Below are positions 1 through 10,494 of a DNA stretch of 64,000 nt, piece by piece (the first letter of the stretch is position 1; every line of letters starts with the position of its first letter). This DNA comes from Bactrocera neohumeralis (Eukaryota > Arthropoda > Insecta > Diptera > Tephritidae). The notes beneath the pieces were generated by a model. It had not been told where the DNA came from, did no database searches, and saw only the letters and a program-made list of their open reading frames with translations. A program made the position numbers and the translations under genes. The stretch is from the NCBI RefSeq assembly GCF_024586455.1, contig NW_026089623.1:10264204-10328203 (forward strand). The letters run 5' to 3'.

Positions 1-1
1 T

Positions 2-480
2 CGATCTAAGCAAAAGTAGCATGCTAATTCGGCGAGCATTGCGATTTTCTTCTCTGGCCCTCTGTTCCTCTTCGCGTTCAACCTGCGCCATATGCTTCTC
101 CTCATTTGCCAAGGGGTTAATATTTGAAAGCATTTCGTGGACTTCTCTCAGCAAATACCTATCGCAGTTTGAATTATGTTGTGCCCTTATATCAGTTGCT
201 TGATCCGTGTCAAGAATAAACAGCTGGGCGTAGGAGGATTCTGAAGGATGATCTGCATGCAATGGACCTACCCTATGATATATTGATCCATGTATTCTGT
301 ATCCTGTAGGCTCCGCAATTTTCGCTTCGAATGATGCAAAAGCAAACGAACTATTTAGCTGCAGAATATTCTCCAAATAGTGTCCCCGCCAAGAGCTCAA
401 ATCATTTTCTAACACAGCTTTCAAAAACTCAGGTACACGTAATTCTTGAAGTTTAACTTTTCCGCCATGACAACATGTCG
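2..480 (-). pseudogene. Helitron Rep N-terminal fragment
   Basis: The minus strand reads open from about 480 to the window edge and resembles the N-terminal part of Helitron Rep-helicase proteins. It has a Cys-Cys-His-Gly-Gly-Lys-Val start, then GYRIHGSIYHRVGPLH, then YAQLFILDT, then LLREVHEMLSNINP. In the family this order of motifs precedes the HUH nickase domain, which would lie beyond the left edge. No start codon is visible, so the piece is truncated at both ends: by the window edge, and at about 480 by unrelated sequence. It is a separate copy from the Helitron at 34806-37779, which lacks this domain. Class is secure from the motifs; completeness beyond the edge cannot be judged. Confidence 0.8.
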
Positions 481-676
481 TAAAGCCATTTCTTATTTAG
501 TAACAATTTCAACCAAATATTAAGACAATAAGTATGTAAGGACTATCCCGAAAAAAATTGGCCCTTCGTTTTTCATTAATAGCAAGAAAACCAAAGAATT
601 TTTTCTAAGTCTTGTTTTATTTCTTATTAATGAGTACTATAGAGATTACAAATTATAAATAACATTTAACAAATTT

Positions 677-1400
677 TTATTTTCTGTAAAAATTTCTTAC
701 TTTTTTCTTAAGGCCCTTCATTATGTTTTGTACAGTGTTTCCATCGATAGTACCATACGACCTTCGCCACTTATTTCTAAAATCTTGTAAATTTTTTGCA
801 GTACCTTTACTATTCCGGAGATTCGATTTCATTAGAGCCCAATATCTCTCAATAGGTCGAAGCTCTATGCAATTAGGTGGATTCGCTTTTCTTGGAACAA
901 TATTGACATTATTGCTTTCATACCACTCCATGGTAGCGGTAGAATAGTGAGAGGTTGCTAAATCAGGCCAGAACATTACAGTACCCTCATGTTCGCGAAT
1001 AAATGGCAAAAGACGTTTTTGAAGGCACTCGCTAATATAAATTTTTGAATTGATTGTGCCCTGTGTTACCAAAAAATTGCTTCTCAAACCGCAAGTACAT
1101 ATCGCTTGCCAAACCATATACTGCTTGGGAAATTTGGTAATTTTCTTTTCCTTAAATTTTCTCTGTACTTGCCCCTTCTTCATACAGGTATAATATTCAT
1201 GCCCCGGTAACTGTTTGAAATCTGCCTTAACGTAGGTTTCGTCGTCCATCACGCAACAGCAAATTTTGTTAGGTATCCTTCATACAAATTTCGAGCTCGT
1301 TTTTGAGCAACCAATTGCTTTTCATCGGAACGATCTGGCACTGAACTCTATATGTCTTTAGCTTACTATCACTCTTTATCCTTTGTACAGTACTTTTAGA
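677..1400 (-). pseudogene. Tc1/mariner transposase, C-terminal two thirds
   Basis: This is the catalytic part of the transposase of the element at 539-5301. The upstream piece (about 1256-1400) gives KSTVQRIKSDSKLKTYRVQ, the second helix-turn-helix and linker. The downstream piece (677-1252) holds the DDE/D domain: first Asp in MDDETYVKAD, second in FWPDLATSHYS, and a Glu in LRPIERYWALMKS. A one-base shift near 1255 separates the two pieces; the frame before it runs into a stop just where the next frame opens at MDDE. The ORF ends normally at KKKVRNFYRK. The superfamily is certain and the exact subfamily is not. The protein would cut and paste the element via its terminal repeats, but no intact product can be made. 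Confidence 0.85.
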
Positions 1401-1537
1401 GCAGAGATGGGCAAATGAAATGTATGGATGCATTGGTAACCGCGAGCGTAAAGTGGCTACCATGGGACAAAGAACATTTGTAGTCAGTTGATTAACAAAC
1501 AATAGCGAAGCAATATCGTGCGCCGCTTGATTGTTTT

Positions 1538-4373
1538 ATGATATTATTTATGCGCGTACCTATGTATATGTGTTTGTTCAAAATGAATGACAAATATTGC
1601 TTTATGATTTCCGATGCCTTTGGTAATATGCAATGTCTATTGTGTAATATGTGTGTAAAGGGGACCCGGGCATATAATTTTAGGAGGCACTATAATACCT
1701 TCCATAAATACTTTGAGAAATATGAGGGTATTGAGAGAGATAATATGTTTTTTGAAAAAAATACCCTTTTGCAGAAGTATAAGGATTGGGTTTTCCAAGT
1801 TGAAAACGATGGTCAAAAAAATTATTCAGGTACGGAAACCACACTAAAAAAAGATATCTCGAGCATAATTAGTTCAAGCATTGCTATGCATGGAAGACCT
1901 TTTTCAGACGGTACTTTTATGAAAGAAGTGGTTGTAAAAGTTTTACAAATACTCAGCAGCCCATTAGCAGCTTTTTTTGAAAAAGTTCTTCTATCACGTA
2001 GAACTATAACACGAAATGTGGACGGAAAAGGGACGTTTGTTGAAAAAGCTATTAAAAAAAGAATTGATGACTGCCAATTTTTATACTCTCGCAACAATGT
2101 TGCTAACGAGAGTATTATAGTTTTGTTCACATAACGGTTGTTTGTAAGTCCTAAAACTAAAAGAGTCAGATATAGGGTTATATATACCAAAGTGATCAGG
2201 GCGACGAGTAGAGTCGAAATCCGGATGTCTGTCTGTCCGTCCGTCCGTGCAAGCTGTAACTTGAGTAAAAATTGAGATATCATGATGAAACTTGGTACAC
2301 GTATTCCTTGGCTCCATAAGAAGGTTAAGTTCGAAGATGGGCAAAATCGGCCCACTGCCACGCCCACAAAATGGCGGAAACCGAAAACCTATAAAGTGTC
2401 ATAACTAAGCCATAAATAAAGATATTAAAGTGAAATTTGGCACAAAGGATCGCATTAGGGAGGGACATATTTGGAAGTAATTTTTTTGGAAAAGTGGGCG
2501 TGGCCCCGCCCCCTACTAAGTTTTTTGTACATATCTCGGAAACTACTATAGCTATGTCAACCAAACTCTACAGAGCCGTTTTTTTCAGGCATTTCCATAT
2601 ACAGTTCAAAAATGGAAGAAATCGGATTATAACCACGCCCACCTCCCATACAAAGGTTATGTTGAAAATCACTAAAAGTGCGTTAACCGACTCATAAAAA
2701 ACGTCAGAAACACTAAATTTTACGGAAGAAGTGGCAGAAGGAAGCTGCACCCAGGCTTTTTAAAAATTGAAAATGGGCGTGGCGCCGCCCACTTATGGAC
2801 CAAGAACCATATCTCAGGAACTACTAGACCGATTTCAATGAAATTCGGTATATAATATTTTCTTAACACCCTGATGACATGTACGAAATATGGGTGAAAT
2901 CGGTTCACAACCACGCCTTCTTCCAATATAAAGCTATTTTGAATTCCATCTGATGCCTTCTCTGTATAATACGAGTATAAACATTAGGAACCAATGATGA
3001 TAGCGGAATAAAACTTTACAAAAATACGGTATTTGAAAAATATTTAAATGACGGATAATGAAATCTCGATTATCACTTTACCATGCGAGAGTATAAAATA
3101 TTCGGTGACACCCGAATTTAGCCCTTCCTTACTTGTTCTCCATATGCTTGGATGAAAGCACTGATATAAATGACATATGTGAAATGGTCATTTGTGTTCG
3201 ATGCGTAGATTCAAACTTTGAAGTTTTTGAATCAATGCTCTCGTTAGAAAGCTTCCACGGAAATGTAACAGGTAAGTTAATTTTCGAAACCATTCACCAA
3301 AAATTACTTTCTGAAGTGGACTTAAGGAAATTTGCTGGGGTTTGTACGGATGGGGCCAACGTAATGATTGGTAAACTGGAAGGCTTCGTTGGGCAGTTGG
3401 AAAAGCATAATATTAAGGTTTATTCTTTTCATTGCATAGTACACCAGCTGTCTCTTGCCTCCAAATTCCTGAGCGCGCTTCCATATATGAAAACTGCAGA
3501 GAAAATAATTAACAAAATAAGAGGAGGTCATCATTCACTTACGCACCGGAAATTTAAGGAGTTCATAAAAACTTCAAATAGTGAATACAGTGACCCAAAG
3601 ATGTTCACCGATGTACGGTGGTTAAGCCGGGGTGATTGCCTGAAGAGATTATTTGCCTTAAGGAATGAAGTGCTAAAGTTTTTAAAATTGGAGAGTTTAG
3701 CTGGGGCAAATGAATTAATACAGGCATTAGAAGATAGCCAATTTATTTTTAATTTGGCTTTTCTTTATGATTTGTGTAACCGTTTGAATGAACTTAATTT
3801 GCAATTACAAGGAAAAGAAAAAACCTTGCCCCTTTTATTCAAAGAAGTCACTCATTTTCAAACTATTTTATTTTTATTGCTTTCTGAGATCAAAGACGGA
3901 GATTATTCAAGTTTTCCACAAGGCTACTCCCTCATGAACAGTACTGATGTCTTAAGTGTAAAACGTGCGCACATTCAGTTATTAGAGACTCTGTTTTTTA
4001 ACTTTGAGGACAGATTTGAGGACTTCCGAAAAATTCAACCTTTTATCGATATATTTGTAAACCCGTTTAAATGTGATGTAAACAAATATGAATTAAAAAT
4101 CCAGTCAGAATTAATAATTCTTAGAAGTGAAATGTCATTCAATGATAAAAAGGATATTACCGATTTCTGGAGGAACTTAGAAAGCTCATTTTATCCGCAG
4201 CTTAAAGAAATTTCCCTCAAGGTTTTATCATTTTCCCCTCACCATTCTTTTGTGAACACATTTTTTCTAATATCAAATTCATCTGTTCCAAGAAAAGAAG
4301 CAGGTTAACTACTAGAAATTTATCGAATGCAATTTTAATAAGAAACTGTCACAAAAGTATAGAATTAATGTAG
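1538..4373 (+). pseudogene. hAT transposase (GTF2IRD2/ZBED-like), split by a HINE
   Basis: The first exon-like part (1538-about 2083) has a zinc-finger-like CLLCNMCVKGTRAYNFRRHY-TFH near residue 35, the DNA-binding region of this group. The second part (3136-4373) opens with FSICLDESTDINDICEMVIC, the motif with the first catalytic Asp. It continues with GVCTDGANVMIG (second Asp), FHCIVHQLSLASKFL and the RW motif in FTDVRWLSRGDC. Removal of the HINE gives a continuous frame across CQF/FSICLDES. A one-base shift near 4248 makes the long ORF end early at 4308; the other frame continues through FCEHIFSNIKF and KRSRLTTRNLSNAI, the hAT dimerisation region, to a stop at 4371-4373. It resembles the transposon relatives of GTF2IRD2 and ZBED5. 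It is not functional as it stands. Confidence 0.85.
2081..3135 (-). mobile_element. HINE copy 1 (DINE-1-like non-autonomous repeat)
   Basis: Type description for the family in this window. A full copy is about 1.05 kb. In forward orientation it begins AACAAGTAAGGAAGGGCTAA, then has a subterminal TATACTCTCGCA. It then carries several conserved blocks rich in the phrase CACGCCCAC, a variable GGAC/AGAC microsatellite about 150-200 bases from its 3' end, and a 3' hairpin of the form CTCTCG-TTAGCAACA-TTGTTGCGAGAG followed by TATAAAAA. The 3' hairpin repeats the subterminal block in inverse. There is no clear target duplication; insertion appears to be between T residues. These traits match DINE-1/HINE elements, which are non-autonomous relatives of Helentrons. 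This copy is inverted inside the hAT transposase gene. Short ORFs recur in all copies but are a by-product of sequence conservation. Confidence 0.75.
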
Positions 4374-4876
4374 GCATTCAAAATAATTACAATAAAAAAA
4401 TTTAATTTTTTGGGGCGCCCAGAAACAACCCTATTTTGACGAAAAGCTTTATGTAAGTAAATATATTTCAAAGCGAAGGTGTTTTTGGACGCCGAGGCAA
4501 GCCTTATTTTTAAGCATGATTTCTCGAGAACTTCACAATTTCAACTTTATCTTAAAATTTCCGCTAACTAGTTTGTTAGTAAAAGTAGTCAACTCTCAAT
4601 TTACCCCACCAAACGTATTGGAATTATAACATTTTATTTATGTTATACATTTCAAATGGGGCAAAAATATACTAGGGCATAAAAAAACATCAACATACCG
4701 ACTACCTATGTTACCTAGTTGCTGTCTGCAGCGCAACTGGCAGGAAAATCAATTCATTATCCCACAGTACAAAACTGGTTCTTTCGCTCTCAATAGCGAC
4801 TGAAATAAGAGCGTAAGAATACGTGTGCTGAGAGTAACTGCTCATGTGAGTCAAAACGCCCATGTATGTTTTAGAG

Positions 4877-5150
4877 GTACCTGCTTTAACAGCAACATCT
4901 CGTACTGAAGTGTTGGGATTCTGCTTAAAAACTTCCTTCACTCTTTTTGCCAAATTTCCTTCTGCACCTGCTTTTCTACCTGAACCTTTTTTCGTATAGT
5001 AGGTACACCCTTTTTGTAATTCGAAACAACCCTTTTAACAGTACTTTCCGATGCTCCAGTTTTTTTAGCTATAACTGAATATTTTAATTCTGGATTTTCC
5101 AGGTAAGTGGACAAAACCAATTCGCGCACTTTTTCTTGATTGCTAGACAT
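4877..5150 (-). pseudogene. Tc1/mariner transposase, N-terminal DNA-binding part
   Basis: The ORF begins with an ATG at 5150, chosen because MSSNQEKVRELVLSTYLEN starts a typical first helix-turn-helix, with TGASESTVKRVVSNYKKG as its recognition helix. The frame shifts by one base near 4985. The alternative frame continues as GNLAKRVKEVFKQNPNTSVR and then DVAVKAGTSKTY, the start of the second helix-turn-helix. It stops at the hAT insertion, and the same domain resumes at about 1393 with SKSTVQRIKS. This confirms that 677-1400 and this piece are one gene. The domain would bind the element's terminal repeats. Confidence 0.8.
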
Positions 5151-5303
5151 CTTAATAGTTTGAAGTGTTGACACCAAATATTATACATTTTGTTAATCGT
5201 CAGATTATAGAGAAAAAACAAGACCCCTTTGAGACTAATGCCATAAACAGTTACGTCATAATCTTAAGGAATAAAAAGATCAATTTTTTACGGGCAGTCC
5301 TTA

Positions 5304-7253
5304 TATACATTTATTAGGAATATAAAACAATGAAAAGTACAGGTACCTTTTCACTTCCGAAATGTTTTGCTTTATAGTGTAAACATATATTAGTCAAACC
5401 CCCAAGCGTACTATACTCCGGAAGAACTACGGAGTTTAGGGCAGCTTTGAAATAACTTGCCATAGATCCTGCATGACTACGGCTCTAATAAAACAGGTCA
5501 ATTCATATACATACATACATTAACAATTAAAAATTCCTTTTTATCTATAACATTCACCTCTTCTCTTCGACCTGTTAAACTCCTTTTTCGTCTAATTCGC
5601 CTTTGGTTTGGCATTTTATTTTTAATAATTTAATCTGAATCTGAACTGAAATTCGATGTAGTATGTATGTATGTATTCGCTGGTAATAGCCGCCTTGACT
5701 TTTGGAAGAAAACTGAACTGACTCAAAGCTTACCTAACGCAATAACACTTCTAATCAAAATAACGCCGACAACAATATTTCTGTTAGATTTTGCACTTGC
5801 GTCTTCGCCCATACATATGTATATACATACATATGTTTGTAAGTATGTATGTGTGAATATAAAACAAAGTAGAGTGCGCATGTCAAAGCACAGTGTTCCT
5901 TAGCTCGTACATACTTACATATACGTGCAACATAGAAGAGAGCGCATGTCAAATCGTAGATAGCGCCTTAGCGCATGCATATGTATGTATGTACCAGTGC
6001 ACATGCCAAAGCAAACATTTGTAATTTGTAATATTCGTCATTCTCTTATTGTCATAGATAGCTTGATTAGAATCTCTTTTCTTGCTCTCTCGCTTGCAGC
6101 TGATCTGTTTTCTGAGCTGGCAACAAAACTCAATCAGGGTGCCGTCAACCAGCAGTTAGTGAAAAAGGCGGGATGCCAGAAAAGCAGCGCTATAATTACT
6201 TGACGAAATTAGTATGAAATGAAACAGTGCGAACATATTTTGGCAAAATAAATGTTTATGTAAATTAATTAATGATTTTGCATTTTAGCATTTACATGTA
6301 TATGCATGTATGCATTTTCAAAGTGTTTAATTTAGTGTTTTGTATAATTTATTAAATACCCAAGTTAATATTTTTCAGCAGTGGCATCATTGGCAAATGT
6401 TATAAAAAATGCGAGTTTTGACAGCTCTCTTTCGAACCAAAGAGTCTCGTATCAAGTTATCTATGCTTATTGTCATTTTGCTACCGAGCAGACAGCATTG
6501 TTGTTGTTAGATTTCGCACTTGCGCCTTCGCGTATGTGGGTATGTATGTAACGAAAGCAAATGACAGAAACATTTGTAATTATTCATTCTCTTAAATATA
6601 TGCTCTTTTCTGTAGAAGCGCTGCTTATATTGGCTTAATGTAAAAATTGAAGAACTTTAAACGCAAATATATCAAAAGTGGTTCAATGAATTTAAAATCT
6701 GTAAAATTTGTGCAAAGTTTCAGATCGCACACTTTAATTTGATGTATTATTTGTCTCTGTACGTTTTGTAGATCTCTGGAAATAAGCGCCTTGTCTTAGA
6801 ATAATATATAGATGCTACAGTTCATTAACACATCTCACATATTAACCACCATAAACGTGTTAGAGTCAAGTGGAAAGTCGGAAATCATTGTATGGTGAGT
6901 ATTGTGAGATAAGATAATTCACGAGTTCAGAGAAATATAGGGCAGAAAGTCTACTAGAGTAACGAAAATTATTACGAGCTAGAGTAATTCGCAGACTTAT
7001 TTCATTCTTTTTGCACATTAAACTATAGTATTTCATATATACATTCACTTAATTGTGATATGATTTCTTACACACTAACTTTATGCGGTATAAAACTATC
7101 CGGAAGTTTTAGTTCTTGTATTAGGTATATGAGGGCTAAAGGATATATTGATTATATGTTATCCAGTTTTTGTATTATGAAATATCATTAACAAAGAAAG
7201 ATGCTGACGGAGTTTCATTAAGATTGCCAGATTAACCAATATATATACTATAT
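5304..7253. other. Non-coding AT-rich stretch, no gene recognised
   Basis: I see no coding signature. The stretch holds several TATG/CATA microsatellite runs (about 5510, 5660, 5810-5860, 5980 and 6300). It also has two diverged relatives of the same block, about 5775-6050 and 6500-6595: both begin with a TTAGATTT-GCACTTGCG motif and end with ATTCTCTTA, and the first is longer because of microsatellite sequence. They may be two scraps of one old element. Short ORFs here, such as one at 5985-6203, show no family resemblance. Confidence 0.5.
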
Positions 7254-7462
7254 AGGGTAAAAGATGAAAAAGTAGATTCTCCATTGACCGCATTTTTGGG
7301 CGTGGAAGTTGCCCAAATACGCCCACCTATAATACTAAGCTCTTGACTGACGGCGGATGGACAGTAATTTCAACTGATCCTGATCATTTATATATATACA
7401 TTTATATATATGTAAGTATATAACCCTATATCTGTCTAGATTAATTTTAGGTGTTACAAACA
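7254..7462 (+). repeat. Old, diverged HINE 3' fragment
   Basis: The order of landmarks is that of a HINE 3' half: a CGCCCACC block, a GACGGCGGATGGACAG remnant of the microsatellite, CTGATCATTT, a TATATA run, ACCCTATATCTGTCTAGA and TTTTAGGTGTTACAAAC. Identity is clearly lower than for the other copies and the terminal hairpin is missing. It is likely a remnant of an older subfamily. Confidence 0.45.
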
Positions 7463-7635
7463 AACCGTTCTAAGGCAGCAGCGGAATCTATGGATTACAG
7501 AAAAGGTGCCATAGTCTCTTGTCGGCCAGTAATACAGGTAGAGGTTAGGTTATGTTCTTTGGCCAGAAGTAAACTTGATTCGGTTAATTTATTGAGAATG
7601 ACTATTTTGAATTGTCGCACCTTCTGCATTCATTC

Positions 7636-7688
7636 TTAACCTTCAAGCGGGCGCGCGGTCATTTGTAGCGGGAGCGGGCGAGAGTTAA
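7636..7688. repeat. Possible piggyBac-type terminus between two TTAA sites
   Basis: TTAACCTTCAAGCGGGCGCG begins at 7636 and a second TTAA lies at 7685. The same end, TTAACCTTCAAGCGGGAGCG, occurs on the minus strand at 28998-29017, also starting in TTAA. TTAA is the piggyBac target site, and the GC-rich end stands out from the AT-rich surroundings. No transposase lies next to this copy, so it may be a solo end or a very short derivative. The rest of 7463-7866 holds nothing I recognise. Confidence 0.45.
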
Positions 7689-7866
7689 GGAATGTATTCC
7701 TTATAATAGTAACAAACATCAAATCAACCTTTTGTTTCAGTAAATAGATTGCAGAAACAACCTTGAGTTGGAACAATTGAAATACACTATCACTACAACA
7801 AACAATCCTAAACAAACAAGTATCAAAACAACATTGAGTTTGAATACCACAACAACCTTATCTTAA

Positions 7867-8920
7867 AACAAGTAAGGAAAGGCTAAGTTCGGGGGTCACC
7901 GAACATTTTATACTCTCGCATGATAAAGCGATAATCGAGATTTCATGATACGTCATTTATATATTTTTCAAATACCGTATTTTTGTAAAGTTTTATTCCG
8001 CTATCATCATTGGTTCCTAATGTATACATATATTATACAGAGAAGGCATCAGATAGAATTCAAAATAGCGTTATATTGGAAGAAGGCGTGGTTGTGAACC
8101 GATTTCACCCATATTTCGTACGTGTCATCAGGGTGTTAAGAAAATATTATATACCGAATTTCATTGAAATCGGTCTAGTAGTTCCTGAGATATGGTTTTT
8201 GGTCCATAAGTGGGCGAGGCCACGACCATTTTCAATTTTTAAAAAAAACCTGGGTGCAGCTTTCTTCTGCCATTTCTTCCGTAAAATTTAGTGTTTCTGA
8301 CGTTTTTGTTAGTCGGTTAACGGACTTTTAGTGATTTTCAACATAACCTTTGTATGGGAGGTGGGCGTGGTTATTATTCGATTTCTTCCATTTTTGAACT
8401 GTATATAGAAATGCCTGAAGAAAACGACATTGTAGAGTTTGGTTGACATAGCTACAGTAGTTTATGAGATATGTACAAAAAACTTAGTAGGGGCGGGGCC
8501 ACGCCCACTTTCCCAAAAAAACTGCGTCCAAATATGCCCCTCCCTAATGCGATCCTTTGTGCCAAATTTCACTTTAATATCTTTATTTATGGCTTAGTTA
8601 TGACACTTTATAGGTTTTCGGTTTCCGCCATTTTGTGGGCGTGGCAGTGGGCCGATTTTGCCCATATTCGAACTTAACCTTCTTATGGAGCCAAGGAATA
8701 CGTGTACCAAGTTTCATCATGATATCTCAATTTTTACTCAAGTTACAGCTTGCACGGACGGACGGACAGACATCCGGATTTCGACTCTACTCGTCGCCCT
8801 GATCACTTTGGTATATATAACCCTATATCTGACTCTTTTAGTTTTAGGACTTACAAACAACCGTTATGTGAACAAAACTATAATACTCTCGTTAGCAACA
8901 TTGTTGCGAGAGTATAAAAA
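7867..8920 (+). mobile_element. HINE copy 2, full length
   Basis: Complete from AACAAGTAAGGAAAGGCTAA to the 3' hairpin and TATAAAAA. The microsatellite is short here (two to three GGAC units then AGACATCC). It sits in AT-rich sequence without a recognisable host gene. The flanking 8921-9237 is AT-rich with no identified feature. Confidence 0.8.
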
Positions 8921-9237
8921 TTACATTTTACACTCGTAGTGAACATCATGTGTGTGCAAAAATTACGACGAAATGGAGCGCTGCCATGTGATAATAATAT
9001 AAATTCGCTGAAATGCCTTTTTTCCCAAAAATTCCTCTATCCATTCATATGGATATGTTCTTTATTTAATTTAATAAACAAATATGTAATATTATATACT
9101 AATATTATATAATTATATTATATAATAATATTTAACCATTTTGTAATGAAAACTCAAACTTTGTTTGAATATTAGTGCAAGATAACCAAAAAATATAACC
9201 ACTTTATAACGAAACTCAATATATTTTTTTTATTTTA

Positions 9238-9740
9238 ACGCAGAAAGGAGTACTATGCGAAAGTACTTCAGTGACCCCGGGTATTCGCTCGACCAGGGTT
9301 TTTTTTAAAGCGCGGCCGAAGGCCGCCAACGCAGAAAGGAGTACTACGCGAAAGTACTTCAGTCACCCCGGGTATTCGCTCGACCAGGGTTATTTTTTTA
9401 AAGCGCGGCCGAAGGCCGCCAACGCAGAAAGGATTACTACGCGAAAGTACTTCAGTCACCCCGGGTATTCGCTCGACCAGGGTTATTTTTTTAAAGCGCG
9501 GCCGAAGGCCGCCAACGCAGAAAGGATTACTACGCGAAAGTACTTCAGTCACCCCGGGTATTCGCTCGACCAGGGTTATTTTTTTAAAGCGCGGCCGAAG
9601 GCCGCCAACGCGGAAAGGAGTACTACGCGAAAGTACTTCAGTCACCCCGGGTATTCGCTCGACCAGGGTTATTTTTTTAAAGCGCGGCCGAAGGCCGCCA
9701 ACGCAGAAAGGATTACTACGCGAAAGTACTTCAGTCACCC
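9238..9740. repeat. Tandem repeat, 93-bp unit, about 5.4 copies
   Basis: Units start at AACGCAGAAAGGA near 9238, 9328, 9421, 9514, 9607 and 9700. The first is 90 bases and the others 93. The copies differ at few positions. Each unit holds two potential hairpins: AGTACTACGCGAAAGTACT, and GCGGCCGAAGGCCGC with a three-base loop. There is also a short T7 run before AAAGCGCGGCC. The array is strongly GC-rich against AT-rich flanks. Because 93 is a multiple of three and no unit carries a stop in several frames, both strands show ORFs of about 156-160 codons; I do not regard these as genes. Function is unknown. Confidence 0.9.
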
Positions 9741-10303
9741 CGATATGATATAAATTTTACAATATTATTATAGATTTTTACTTATTTATTTTTATTAAAC
9801 ATAAATCGCATATTATACATATACATACATATGTATAGTATATATGTATACATATGTATATATACATATGTATATAAACAAAGAAAAATCGTTAAGAACC
9901 CTACAAATTTGGTGTTTGAGATGTGGCAACGCTCGTTTTCCTCATAATTGTAAACAATCTAGCCTTTGCAACGATGAGTGTTCTAAGTGGTTTTTAAATT
10001 AATAAATATAGGTAAAATATTACAAAATAAAAGTGAAATGTGAACTTATTTCAATCTTTAAAGTGTATATTTAAATATAACAAGAGAAAAATGTGAAAAA
10101 ATTTAGAGAAACATAGAGAAATAACATGTTTTCTTAGTGCAAATTTTTGAATTTTTAAACGTGAATATTTCAAAAAATATTAGTTATTTTTACATTATTT
10201 TCGGATATTCCTCCTCTGGAGAAGCTACCCTATCCGCACATACCCCATTTATATGGAAATTCGGTTTTTTTACCCCGCCGCCAAAGTAATCGGAATCGTG
10301 CCG
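9741..10303. other. Non-coding AT-rich stretch with TATG microsatellite
   Basis: A TATA/CATATG microsatellite lies at about 9815-9880. The remainder is AT-rich with no recognisable coding or transposon signature. Confidence 0.5.
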
Positions 10304-10430
10304 TCACCCTGATCACTTTGGTATATATAACCCTATATCTGACTCTTTTAGTTTTAGGACTTACAAACAACCGTTATGTGAACAAAACTATAATACTCTC
10401 CTTAGCAACATTGTTGCGAGAGTATAAAAA
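10304..10430 (+). repeat. HINE 3'-end fragment
   Basis: Only the last 127 or so bases of a HINE are present, from CACCCTGATCACTTTGG through the terminal hairpin and TATAAAAA. The 5' part is missing, replaced by unrelated sequence. The truncation point lies just after the region where the microsatellite would be. Confidence 0.8.
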
Positions 10431-10494
10431 TATGTAAACGGAGGGATTTGTTGCATCGTTCAAAACCACTTATAAACAAGTAAGGAAGGGCTAA

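Larger units (their letters stand above)
1402..4868 (+). mobile_element. hAT element inserted in the Tc1/mariner transposase
   Basis: The element begins CAGAGATGGGCAAATGA at 1402 and ends in the inverse of CATACATGGGCGTTTTGA at 4868: short imperfect inverted repeats sharing ATGGGC. The eight bases TTTTAGAG occur directly before the left end (1394-1401) and directly after the right end (4869-4876), which is the 8-bp target duplication typical of hAT. Removing the element with one duplicate rejoins the transposase of the host element. A HINE copy at 2081-3135 sits inside it. The element carries one transposase gene on the plus strand. Confidence 0.88.
539..5301 (-). mobile_element. Tc1/mariner element, split by a nested hAT element
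   Basis: The left end AGGACTATCCCGAAAAAAATT at 539 matches the inverse of the right end at about 5280-5301 (AGGACTGCCCGTAAAAAATT on the minus strand). A TA dinucleotide flanks each end (537-538 and 5302-5303), the usual Tc1/mariner target duplication. The transposase lies on the minus strand in two pieces, N-terminal at the right and C-terminal at the left, separated by the hAT element at 1402-4868. Without the insertion the element would be about 1.3 kb, normal for the superfamily. Frameshifts show it was dead or dying when it was interrupted. Confidence 0.85.

Noticed and set aside
5985..6203. 72-codon ORF in the non-coding stretch
   Set aside because: No family resemblance or conservation evidence; flanked by microsatellites.
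9238..9740. Possible CRISPR array
   Set aside because: Units are contiguous 93-bp repeats without variable spacers, in a eukaryotic TE context.
9268..9753. Long ORFs on both strands across the tandem array
   Set aside because: They result from a 93-base unit without stops in those frames; the 31-residue repeat has no recognisable fold or start context and both strands are equally open.
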